Assembly (NCBI GenBank): GCA_023896275.1
Contig: MLDA01000001.1
Location: forward strand, 1-64,000
Direction of reading: 5' to 3'
DNA: 64,000 nucleotides
Origin: Kocuria rosea subsp. polaris
GTDB taxonomy: Bacteria; Actinomycetota; Actinomycetes; Actinomycetales; Micrococcaceae
Each line of letters begins with the position of its first letter. The first letter of the stretch is position 1. This document shows positions 8,537 through 16,367 of the stretch, piece by piece. The position numbers and the translations under genes are program-made. The notes under the pieces were generated by a model. The model was not told the origin of the DNA. It did not search any database and saw only the letters and a list, made by a program, of their open reading frames with translations.

Positions 8537-9703
8537 ATGTCCGAGACCCGCGTCATTCGCATCGCCATGAACGGCATCACCGGCCGCATGGGCTACCGCC
8601 AGCACCTGCTGCGCTCGATCCTCCCGATTCGAGACCAGGGCGGAATCACGCTGGCCGACGGCTCCCGCGTGACCGTCGAACCCATCCTGATCGGTCGCAA
8701 TGAGGCGAAGATCAAGGAACTGGCCGCGCTGCACGGCGTCGAGCACTACACCACCGACCTCGACGCGATGATCGCCGACCCGAGTGTCGACGTCGTCTTC
8801 GACGCATCGATGACCTCCCTGCGCTACAGCACGCTTTCCAAAGCGATCGCCGCCGGCAAACACGTCTTCACCGAGAAGCCGACCGCCGAAACCCTGACCG
8901 AGGCCGTCGACCTGGCCCGCCAGGCGCAGACGGCCGGCATCACCGCCGGCGTCGTGCACGACAAGCTCTACCTGCCCGGCCTCGTCAAGCTCCGCCGCCT
9001 CGTGGACGAGGGCTTCTTCGGCCGCATCCTCTCGATGCGCGGCGAGTTCGGCTACTGGGTCTTCGAGGGCGAGATCCAGGAGGCCCAGCGCCCGTCCTGG
9101 AACTACCGCCTCGCCGATGGCGGCTCGATGACCACCGACATGTACTGCCACTGGAACTACGTCATGGAGGGGATCATCGGCACGGTGAAGTCCGTGAACT
9201 CCAAGACCGCCACACACATCCCGACCCGCTGGGACGAGAACGGCGAAGCTTACGAGGCCACGGCCGACGACGCCGCCTACGGCATCTTCGAGCTCGAAAC
9301 CCCGGGCGGCGACGAGGTTATCGCCCAGATCAACTCCTCCTGGGCCGTGCGCGTGTACCGCGACGAGCTCGTCGAGTTCCAGATCGACGGCACCCACGGC
9401 TCCGCCGTCGCCGGCCTGAACAAGTGCGTCGCCCAGCAGCGCGCCCATACGCCCAAGCCCGTCTGGAACCCGGACCTGCCGGTCACGGAGTCCTTCCGCG
9501 ATCAGTGGTCGGAGGTCCCGGCCAACGCCGAGCTGGACAACGGTTTCAAGCTGCAGTGGGAGGAGTTCCTGGCCGACGTCGTGGCCGGACGCGAGCACCG
9601 CTTCGGCCTCCTCTCCGCCGCGCGCGGCGTCCAGCTCGCCGAGCTCGGCCTGCAGTCCGCCGCCGAGCGGCGTACGCTCGACGTCCCGGAGATCGCGCTA
9701 TGA
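8537..9703 (+). CDS. Gfo/Idh/MocA-family sugar oxidoreductase
   Basis: The protein has 388 residues. A Rossmann fold comes first (N-G-I-T-G-R-M-G-Y near residue 12), then the family E-K-P motif (F-T-E-K-P-T-A near 113) whose lysine is catalytic. An alpha/beta dimerisation domain contains H-W-N-Y as the probable active-site histidine. The ATG at 8537 has GAGGAG at the right distance. The gene is the first of a plus-strand operon and overlaps the next gene by ATGA. Enzymes of this family oxidise a ring or open-chain hydroxyl of sugars, inositols or glycosides with NAD(P). The exact substrate cannot be read from sequence. It is probably repressed by the divergent LacI protein. Confidence 0.9.
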   Translation: MSETRVIRIAMNGITGRMGYRQHLLRSILPIRDQGGITLADGSRVTVEPILIGRNEAKIKELAALHGVEHYTTDLDAMIADPSVDVVFDASMTSLRYSTLSKAIAAGKHVFTEKPTAETLTEAVDLARQAQTAGITAGVVHDKLYLPGLVKLRRLVDEGFFGRILSMRGEFGYWVFEGEIQEAQRPSWNYRLADGGSMTTDMYCHWNYVMEGIIGTVKSVNSKTATHIPTRWDENGEAYEATADDAAYGIFELETPGGDEVIAQINSSWAVRVYRDELVEFQIDGTHGSAVAGLNKCVAQQRAHTPKPVWNPDLPVTESFRDQWSEVPANAELDNGFKLQWEEFLADVVAGREHRFGLLSAARGVQLAELGLQSAAERRTLDVPEIAL

Positions 9704-10959
9704 GCACGACGACGACGGCCACCGAGTTGCCCACCCTGACCCTGCCCTCGGCGTACGGCACGCTGAGCGAGTACACGATGTACGGCCCGGGCGAGTTCAC
9801 GCGCCCCACCGCGCCGATCACCTCCCGTCACGTCTACGCGGCGGCGCACGTGGTCCCGCTCATGACCGCCGACAACACGCCCGGCGCCGACGCCGAACTC
9901 GACTGGGACGCCACGCTGGCCTACCGCCACGAGCTGTGGTCCTATGGCCTCGGCGTCGCCGACGCGATGGACACGGCCCAGCGCGGCATGGGCCTGGACT
10001 ACGCGGCCACGTGCGAGCTGATCGCCCGCTCCGCAGCGGAGGCGGCCGACATCGTGGCGTCGAACCGCTACCCGGCGCTGGCCGGCAAGACCGTGCGCGA
10101 CCTCGTCTCCTGCGGCGCCGGCACCGACCAGCTCGACCCGGCCGCGGTCACCCCGGGCGCCGACGGGCTCGCGGCCGTGACCGCCGCGTATCTCGAGATG
10201 CTCGACGTCGTCGAGTCCTCCGGCGCGAAGACGATCATCATGTGTTCGCGGGCGCTGGCGAAGGTCGCCCGCAGCGCCGAGGACTACCTGGACGTCTATT
10301 CCCAGCTCCTCGACGCCGCCAAGCAGCCGGTGATCCTGCACTGGCTGGGCCCGATGTTCGACCCCGCGCTGGCCGGATACTGGGGCAGCAACGACGTCGC
10401 GACCGCCACGGCCACGTTCCTGCGCCTCATCGAGAAGCACGCGGACAAGGTCGACGGCGTGAAGGTCTCGCTGCTCGACGCCGAGCACGAGACGCGGCTG
10501 CGCGCGGCCCTGCCGGACGGCGTGCGCCTCTACACCGGCGACGACTTCAACTACCCCGAGCTCATCCACGGGGACGGCGAGCTGCACTCCGACGCGCTGC
10601 TGGGCATCTTCGCGGCGATCTACCCGGCCGCATCCACGGCCCTGCAGGCGTACGATGCCGGCGACGCGGAGCGCGGCCGGGAGATCCTCGATTCGACCCG
10701 CGAGCTCGGCAAGCACATCTTCTCCGCACCGACGCTCTACTACAAGACGGGCATCGCGTTCCTGGCGTGGCTGAACGGGCACCAGTCCGGGTTCCAGATG
10801 GTCGGCGGCCTGCACTCGGGCCGCTCGATCGCCCACCTCGCGCACACGTTCGTGCTAGCCGACCGGGCAGGGCTGCTGCTCAAGCCGGAGCTCGCCGCGC
10901 AGCGTATGGCGCAGCTGCTCGCCGTGTACGGGATCGAGCAGAAGGGGGCCGGCGCATGA
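9700..10959 (+). CDS. DUF993 family TIM-barrel protein
   Basis: The 419-residue protein resembles the DUF993 family, which is annotated as dihydrodipicolinate-synthase-like although no reaction is established for it. Visible family-like segments are Y-G-P-G-E-F-T-R-P, V-V-P-L-M, P-V-I-L-H-W-L-G-P-M-F-D-P-A-L-A-G-Y-W-G and V-D-G-V-K-V-S-L-L-D; the last strand carries a lysine where the superfamily has its Schiff-base lysine. It starts inside the stop of the preceding oxidoreductase and ends inside the start of the following isomerase, so the three are translationally coupled. The context suggests an aldolase, lyase or hydrolase step on an oxidised sugar. That role is inference. Confidence 0.8.
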   Translation: MSTTTTATELPTLTLPSAYGTLSEYTMYGPGEFTRPTAPITSRHVYAAAHVVPLMTADNTPGADAELDWDATLAYRHELWSYGLGVADAMDTAQRGMGLDYAATCELIARSAAEAADIVASNRYPALAGKTVRDLVSCGAGTDQLDPAAVTPGADGLAAVTAAYLEMLDVVESSGAKTIIMCSRALAKVARSAEDYLDVYSQLLDAAKQPVILHWLGPMFDPALAGYWGSNDVATATATFLRLIEKHADKVDGVKVSLLDAEHETRLRAALPDGVRLYTGDDFNYPELIHGDGELHSDALLGIFAAIYPAASTALQAYDAGDAERGREILDSTRELGKHIFSAPTLYYKTGIAFLAWLNGHQSGFQMVGGLHSGRSIAHLAHTFVLADRAGLLLKPELAAQRMAQLLAVYGIEQKGAGA

Positions 10960-11849
10960 GCTCCACCGCCTTCCCGCTCGCGCTCAACACGGGTACCACT
11001 CCCCACCTCGATCTGCGCGCGGCCGTCGAGGTCACCGCCGAGGCCGGGCTCACCCACATCGGGCCCTGGCGCCATCTGATCGAGGGCGCCGGCGGCGCTG
11101 AGGCCGCCGCGAAGATCATCTCCGGCGCCGGCCTGAAGGCGTCGACGCTGTGCCGCGGCGGCTTCCTCACCGCGACCGGCGACGAGGCGGCCGCCGCCGC
11201 GCTCGCCTCGAACCGGGCCGCGATCGAGGAGGCCGCGACGATCGGCACCGACAGCCTGATCATGGTTGTCGGCGGCCTGCCCGCGGCCGCGCATGTGCTC
11301 GGCGGCGAGGGCGACCGCGCGGACAAGGACATCGCGGCGGCCCGATCCCGTGTCGCCGACCGCCTCGCCGAGCTGGTCCCGCACGCGCAGGAACACGGGG
11401 TGCGGCTCGTGCTCGAGCCGCTGCACCCGATGTACGCGGCAGACCGTGCCGTGCTTTCGACGCTCGGCCAGGCCCTCGACATGGCGGCGGGCCTGCCGGC
11501 GGACGCGGTCGCCGTCGTCGTCGACACGTTCCACGTCTACTGGGACCCGCAGGTGCGCGAGCAGATCGCCCGCGCTGGCGCCGAGGGCCGGCTCGCGAGC
11601 TACCAGGTGTGCGACTTCAACCTGCCGATCGCCGCCGACGCGCTCAAATCGCGGGGCATGATGGGTGACGGGTACATCGACTTCGCGTCGCTGTCGGCGT
11701 GGACGGCGCAGGCCGGCTACACCGGCCCGGTCGAGGTGGAGATCTTCAACCAGGAGGTCAATGACCAGGACCCGCGCGTGACGCTGGCGGCGATGAAGGA
11801 ACGGTACGCGGAGCTCGTGCTCCCGCACCTGCACGCGAACCAATCGTGA
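10956..11849 (+). CDS. sugar phosphate isomerase/epimerase-like TIM barrel protein
   Basis: The 297-residue xylose-isomerase-like (AP endonuclease 2 fold) protein has the metal-site pattern of the family: L-V-L-E-P-L-H-P-M (Glu ligand near 149), V-V-D-T-F-H-V-Y-W-D (Asp/His near 185) and C-D-F-N, with a late E-V-E-I-F-N. Members isomerise or epimerise keto-sugars, and some act as subunits of C-glycoside or 3-keto-glycoside lyases. The gene overlaps the DUF993 gene by ATGA. Its oxidoreductase neighbours make a 3-keto-sugar substrate conceivable, but this is inference. Confidence 0.88.
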   Translation: MSSTAFPLALNTGTTPHLDLRAAVEVTAEAGLTHIGPWRHLIEGAGGAEAAAKIISGAGLKASTLCRGGFLTATGDEAAAAALASNRAAIEEAATIGTDSLIMVVGGLPAAAHVLGGEGDRADKDIAAARSRVADRLAELVPHAQEHGVRLVLEPLHPMYAADRAVLSTLGQALDMAAGLPADAVAVVVDTFHVYWDPQVREQIARAGAEGRLASYQVCDFNLPIAADALKSRGMMGDGYIDFASLSAWTAQAGYTGPVEVEIFNQEVNDQDPRVTLAAMKERYAELVLPHLHANQS

Positions 11850-11872
11850 ACGACGAACGAACGAGGTAGGAC

Positions 11873-13993
11873 ATGGCAGAGAAGCAGCCGGCCGGCGTCG
11901 TGCTGGTGGGGCTGAACGGCTTCGGCCGGCAGCACCTGATCAACATCGAGCGCCTCGTGGCGCTGGGGAAGATGCGGCTGCTCGCCGGCGTCGACTTCAA
12001 CGACCCGGGCCCGGAGATCCGCGGTGCCGACACCCCGGTCTTCGCCTCGCTCGACGACGTCGCGGCTGCGGGCATCGACCCCGACATCGTCATCGTCTCG
12101 ACGCCGATCAACACCCACCACGACCTCGCGCTGCGCGCCCTCGAATTCGGGGCCGACCTCTACCTGGAGAAGCCGCCGACGGCGACCCTCGGCCAGTACG
12201 AATCGCTGCTGTCCGCCGCCGACGCGGCCGGGGCGCGCGTGCAGGTCGGCTTCCAGTCCATCGGCTCCCACGCCCTCGACGCACTGGCGGACCTGCTCCG
12301 CCCGGCCGGCGGCGCGCCGGGTCCCATCGGCAGCCTGCGCACCGTCGGCGCGAGCGGGACCTGGGTGCGCACCCGCGGCTACTACGACCGCGCCCCCTGG
12401 GCCGGGCACCGGGTCCTGAACGGCGTGCAGGTGGTCGACGGCGTCGCGACCAACCCGCTCGCCCACGCCGTCCAGACCGCCCTGCACATCGCCGGCGCCC
12501 GGACGAGCGACGACGTCGTGGACCTCGCGACCGAGCTGCACCACGCGCACCGGATCGAGGCCGACGACACCACCAACATCCGCCTGACCACAGCCGGCGG
12601 CGTCGATGTCACGTGCGCGCTGACCGTGTGCGCGGCTGAGCAGCAGGACCCGTGGATCACGGTGCACGGCACGGAGGGGCACGCGGTCCTCTACTACACG
12701 CGCGATGAACTGGTCGTGACGCCGAACCCCGACTCCCCCGGCGCGGGGCAGGATCAGCGGACCACATTCGGCCGGACCAACCTGCTCGAGAACCTCATCG
12801 ACGTGCGCGCCGGTTCCGCCGACGCGCTGCTGAGCCCCCTCGCGGACACGGGCGCGTTCATGCGCGTGCTCGAGTCGATCCGCACGGCCGCGGATCCCGC
12901 GCAGATCCGGCCCGAAGACGTGACGTTCGCGGGCGAGGGCGCGGACGAGCGCCCGATCGTCCCCCACATCGAAAACCTCATCGACCGGGCGGTCAAGGGA
13001 TCATCGACCTTCTCCTCACTCGGCGCTCCGTGGGCCGCGGCCCCGGCCGTCTCCGGCACACTCGCCGTGACCCCGGCCGGTTCGACCCTCCCCGTCCCGG
13101 TCGCCGACCTGCGCACGGGCGAGGAGGTCTCGGCGGCCAACGGCCCGCGCCCGTTCCTGGACCGGGTGCGCACGCTGTCCGGCGTCGTCGTCACCGACCA
13201 GCAGCCTCTGGACCACACGTGGCACCTGGGCGTCTCGGTGGCGCTGCAGGACGTGGAGGGGCACAACTTCTGGGGCGGGCGCACCTATACGCGCGCCGCC
13301 GGCCGCTACGTCTGGCGCGCCGACCACGGACGCATCCGCACGCGCTCCGAATCCGTCATCAACGACGCCGAAGCCGACGGCACGTGCGGCCAGCGTCTGC
13401 GCGCCCGTCTCGAGTGGACCGGGTACGACGGCGCGGCGCTCCTGACCGAGGAACGGCAGGTCAGCGCGCGGCCCGTGGCGGCCGAGGGGCTGGACGGCTG
13501 GGAGCTGGACTTCGCCTTCTGCCTCGCACCGGCAGGTGCCGACCCCGTCGCGCTCGGCAGCCCGGGCTCGAACGGGCGTGCCGGCGGTGGCTACGGCGGC
13601 TTCTTCTGGCGCATGCCCGCGCTCGGGGACGCCCGCATCTACACGGCGACGGCCGAGGGCGAGGAGGCCGTGCACGGAACGGTGAGCGACTGGCTCGCCA
13701 TCTCGGCGGACTTCGCCTCCAACGACGGCCACCCGCTGGACGGCACGGACGCCCAGCCGGAGGTCGGGTCCGGCCGCGGGCCGGCCACTCTCGTGTTCGT
13801 CTCCGCGGACTCGGACCCGTGGTTCGTGCGGTGCGCCGGCTATCCGGGGATCGGGGCCTCGCTCGCATGGGACGCTCCGGCCCTGACCTCTCCAGACGCC
13901 CCGGTCCGGCGACGGATCCGGACCATCGTGCTCGATGGGATCGTGCCGCGCGAACGCATCGAGGCTCTGGTGTCGTCGCTCGTCAAGGCATAG
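11873..13993 (+). CDS. fusion of Gfo/Idh/MocA oxidoreductase with a PmoA/DUF6807-like domain
   Basis: At 706 residues this is about twice a normal Gfo/Idh protein. Residues 1 to about 360 form an oxidoreductase: V-G-L-N-G-F-G-R-Q nucleotide loop, Y-L-E-K-P-P-T-A in place of E-K-P, and A-H-A-V-Q-T-A. Residues from about 385 to 700 resemble the PmoA-like/DUF6807 family: P-F-L-D-R-V-R-T-L-S-G, D-H-T-W-H-L-G-V, F-W-G-G-R-T-Y and the late P-W-F-V-R. DUF6807 genes often neighbour Gfo/Idh genes; here they are one polypeptide. The family name reflects an old methane-oxygenase label and does not indicate methane oxidation. RBS GAGGTAGG precedes the ATG. The gene is in the same operon as the TIM-barrel gene. 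Confidence 0.85.
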   Translation: MAEKQPAGVVLVGLNGFGRQHLINIERLVALGKMRLLAGVDFNDPGPEIRGADTPVFASLDDVAAAGIDPDIVIVSTPINTHHDLALRALEFGADLYLEKPPTATLGQYESLLSAADAAGARVQVGFQSIGSHALDALADLLRPAGGAPGPIGSLRTVGASGTWVRTRGYYDRAPWAGHRVLNGVQVVDGVATNPLAHAVQTALHIAGARTSDDVVDLATELHHAHRIEADDTTNIRLTTAGGVDVTCALTVCAAEQQDPWITVHGTEGHAVLYYTRDELVVTPNPDSPGAGQDQRTTFGRTNLLENLIDVRAGSADALLSPLADTGAFMRVLESIRTAADPAQIRPEDVTFAGEGADERPIVPHIENLIDRAVKGSSTFSSLGAPWAAAPAVSGTLAVTPAGSTLPVPVADLRTGEEVSAANGPRPFLDRVRTLSGVVVTDQQPLDHTWHLGVSVALQDVEGHNFWGGRTYTRAAGRYVWRADHGRIRTRSESVINDAEADGTCGQRLRARLEWTGYDGAALLTEERQVSARPVAAEGLDGWELDFAFCLAPAGADPVALGSPGSNGRAGGGYGGFFWRMPALGDARIYTATAEGEEAVHGTVSDWLAISADFASNDGHPLDGTDAQPEVGSGRGPATLVFVSADSDPWFVRCAGYPGIGASLAWDAPALTSPDAPVRRRIRTIVLDGIVPRERIEALVSSLVKA

Positions 13994-14027
13994 TCTAACG
14001 TTTACCTATCCACGATCAGAGGCCTCC

Positions 14028-15155
14028 ATGACCACTCTGCCCACCGAAGAACTCGACCGCCTCGCCACGGAGCGAGCCACCAAGCACACCCGCCTCCTCG
14101 AGATCCTCGAGGCTCGCCAGGCTGACGCGCTGTTGCTGACCTCGACCGCGTCCCTGACCTGGTACCTCGGCGGTTCCCGTGTGCACATCTCCCTCGCCGG
14201 CGAGCCCATCGCCGCAGCCCTCGTGCACCGCGGCGGCGCCGAGGTCGGCCTGTTCATCAACGAGTCGGCCCGCCTGCAGAGCGAGGAACTCGCCGGAAAC
14301 GACCGCGTGCACGTGTTGCCGTGGCACGGGAACCTGACCGACGTCGCCGGCTGGTACCCGCCGGCCGGCGGGTGGAACGTCCTGCGCGAGGCCCAGGTCG
14401 GCGACGAGTTGCGGTCCGCCCGCGCCTCGCTCCTGCCAGCAGAGGTCGACCGCTACCGGTCCCTGTGCCGCGACGCAGCGGAGGCCCTGACCGACGTTCT
14501 CACCATGGTCGACGAGTCGACCACCGAGATGGAGCTCGCCTCAGAGCTGGGCCGGCGGATCATCGCGTTCGGCGCCGACCCTGTTGTCCTGCTCGTCTCC
14601 GGCGCATCGCGGGCCGAACACCGGCACCCGCTGCCGACGAACCTGCCGATCGGCCGCCGCGCGATGGCGGTCGTGTGCGCGCGCCGCCACGGGCTCATCG
14701 CGAATGTCACCCGTTGGGTGGGATTCGGCGAACCGCTGCCCGGCGAGGAGGACCTGGACGCCCGCATCCTCGACGTCGAGGCCGATATCTTCGCGCAACT
14801 CACCCCGGGCGCCACCATGGATCAGGTCCTGCCCGCCATCCAGGCCTCCTACCCGGCGCACGGCTTCGCCTCCGACGAGTGGACCCTGCACCACCAGGGC
14901 GGTGCCGCCGGCTACAACGGTCGCGACCCGCGCCTCGAGCCGGGTGTGACCGACGCGATCGTCGACCAGCAGGCCTTCGCCTGGAACCCGTCCGGCGCGG
15001 ACCCGGCCACGGGCCTGGTCGCCAAGGTCGAAGACACGGTCCTGCTCACCACCGGTGCCGATGGCGCGGCCGCCATCGAGGTCCTGAGCTACGACCCGCG
15101 CTGGCCGAGCGTCGAGGTCGCCGGCCGGCAGCGCCCGGCGGTCCTGCGCCGCTGA
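14028..15155 (+). CDS. M24-family (Xaa-Pro peptidase-like) protein with degenerate metal site
   Basis: The 375-residue protein has a creatinase-type N-terminal domain (L-L-L-T-S-T-A-S-L-T-W-Y-L-G-G) followed by a pita-bread domain. True M24 peptidases bind two metals through Asp, Asp, His, Glu, Glu. Here the first Asp pair is replaced (I-A-N-V-T-R-W), the GHGIG-like block reads L-H-H-Q-G-G-A-A-G-Y, and the last Glu survives in K-V-E-D-T-V. Aminopeptidase activity therefore looks unlikely. The protein may be a creatinase-like hydrolase, which is metal-free, or a lyase acting on the pathway substrate. It is last in the operon, 34 bases after the fusion gene, and is followed by a strong terminator. 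Confidence 0.8.
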   Translation: MTTLPTEELDRLATERATKHTRLLEILEARQADALLLTSTASLTWYLGGSRVHISLAGEPIAAALVHRGGAEVGLFINESARLQSEELAGNDRVHVLPWHGNLTDVAGWYPPAGGWNVLREAQVGDELRSARASLLPAEVDRYRSLCRDAAEALTDVLTMVDESTTEMELASELGRRIIAFGADPVVLLVSGASRAEHRHPLPTNLPIGRRAMAVVCARRHGLIANVTRWVGFGEPLPGEEDLDARILDVEADIFAQLTPGATMDQVLPAIQASYPAHGFASDEWTLHHQGGAAGYNGRDPRLEPGVTDAIVDQQAFAWNPSGADPATGLVAKVEDTVLLTTGADGAAAIEVLSYDPRWPSVEVAGRQRPAVLRR

Positions 15156-15183
15156 GCCACAGCGGCACCGCCCCGCCACAAAC

Positions 15184-15219
15184 CGGCTCCCGTGTTCTCA
15201 CGCGAGGACACGGGAGCCG
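15184..15219 (+). terminator. Rho-independent terminator of the oxidoreductase operon
   Basis: A 16-bp stem is formed by CGGCTCCCGTGTTCTC (15184-15199) and its complement at 15204-15219, with one G-T pair and the 4-base loop ACGC. TATTTGCG follows. It lies 29 bases after the M24-like gene. Confidence 0.88.
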
Positions 15220-15405
15220 TATTTGCGTGCCGACCGGCCGATGCCAGGCCGGCACGAAGCCGCCAGCATCCCGTTTTCAAAGGTTGCTTGCCGACAAACC
15301 GGCGAAGTTCCGTGAGCAGAACCGGCCAAAACGGGTCAGAGTTGCGGCGGGGCGGACAACGGTCGTCAGAGCGGGCTGGAGCGGGACATCGGAAGACCCG
15401 CGACC

Positions 15406-15422
15406 CGACGGAACTTCCGTCG
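15406..15422. repeat. 17-base palindrome in a convergent intergenic gap
   Basis: CGACGGAA-C-TTCCGTCG has 8-base perfect arms around a single base. It lies between the plus-strand terminator at 15184 and the end of the minus-strand epimerase gene at 15451. It could help end the minus-strand transcript, although the one-base centre makes only a short-looped RNA hairpin. Otherwise the 15220-15450 gap holds nothing recognisable. Confidence 0.4.
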
Positions 15423-15450
15423 CACCGCAGGCCCGCTTTTCGTCTCTCCC

Positions 15451-16359
15451 TTAGCGTTGCATCTCCGTGCGCCAGGAACGCTTCGGCTCCCAGCCGATGA
15501 CGCGGCGCGCCTTCTCGATGCTGAAAGCCGGAGCCGATCCGGTCAGCCCGCCGGTCAGGTGCGCCAGCTCGGGATAGATCCGTGGGATCACCTCCGCGAG
15601 CGGCGCGCTGGCCATCGCATCGGCGGCCCCAACGAAGAACACGTCGCCGTTCTCGATCAGGTGCATCTTCTCCAGCAGGAGCAGGAGAAAGTCGGTGACG
15701 TCGCGCGCGTCGACGTAATTGAACAGCGCGGGCGCCGAAAGCGCGGGGTCATCGAGTCGCTCGGCGACGGTGTGCCCCTGCTGAGTGGGGGCGCCCGCCC
15801 ATTCCTCGGGCGCGATCACGTAGCAGGGCCGGAAGGAGGCGAACTTGACCCCGGTCTCCCCGTCGCCCGGGCCGTGTTTGGCCGCGAACATCGCGGCGAC
15901 CTGTTCGGCGACGTACTTCGAGAGTCCGTACGCGTGCCACGGCTGCGGGGGCACGTCCTCGTCGAGCGGCAGCCGCGACGGCACCCAGCCCGCGGGCGAT
16001 CCGTAGCCCATGATCGAGGGGCTGGACGCGACGATGACCTTCCGCGCGCCCGCTTCCACGGCCGCGGCGGTCACGTTGTGGGCGATCGCGGCGTTGGTCT
16101 TCAGGATGACGTCCTCGGGGGCGCTGAACGGGACCGCGATGGCCGCGAGCGAGACCACCGCCTCCGGCGCCACGCGGGCGAACAGCGACGCCGTCGCGTC
16201 GGCGTCGAGCAGGTCGACGCTCTCGTAGACCACGCCGGCCGCGGATTCGGGCGACGGCTGCCGGTCGAGGCTCACGACGTCGTGTCCCGCCGCCGCGAAC
16301 CCGGAGACGACGCTGCGGCCGAGCCGGCCCGAGCCGCCGGTGACGAGGATCCGAGTCAT
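15451..16359 (-). CDS. NAD-dependent epimerase/dehydratase (extended SDR)
   Basis: The 302-residue short-chain dehydrogenase of the extended type has the nucleotide loop T-G-G-S-G-R-L-G-R at residues 7-15 and the catalytic Y-G-L-S-K motif near 150, with S-S-P-S-I-M-G-Y supplying the serine. The ATG at 16359 is preceded by GGGGCGGAG and lies 8 bases after the upstream oxidoreductase stop, so the pair is one transcript. A track-length extension upstream overlaps that gene and is rejected. Members epimerise, dehydrate or oxidise sugars, including uronate dehydrogenases. The role here is unassigned but fits the sugar cluster. Confidence 0.9.
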   Translation of the reverse strand: MTRILVTGGSGRLGRSVVSGFAAAGHDVVSLDRQPSPESAAGVVYESVDLLDADATASLFARVAPEAVVSLAAIAVPFSAPEDVILKTNAAIAHNVTAAAVEAGARKVIVASSPSIMGYGSPAGWVPSRLPLDEDVPPQPWHAYGLSKYVAEQVAAMFAAKHGPGDGETGVKFASFRPCYVIAPEEWAGAPTQQGHTVAERLDDPALSAPALFNYVDARDVTDFLLLLLEKMHLIENGDVFFVGAADAMASAPLAEVIPRIYPELAHLTGGLTGSAPAFSIEKARRVIGWEPKRSWRTEMQR

Positions 16360-16367
16360 CTCCGCCC

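Noticed and set aside
8831-8845. CGCTTTCC/AAAGCG sequence inside the first oxidoreductase gene
   Set aside because: Only a single half-site is present within coding sequence, without dyad symmetry.
11873-13993. Methane monooxygenase function suggested by the PmoA family name
   Set aside because: The domain is a soluble beta-rich DUF6807-like module fused to a sugar oxidoreductase. It has no membrane helices and no partner pmoB/pmoC genes.
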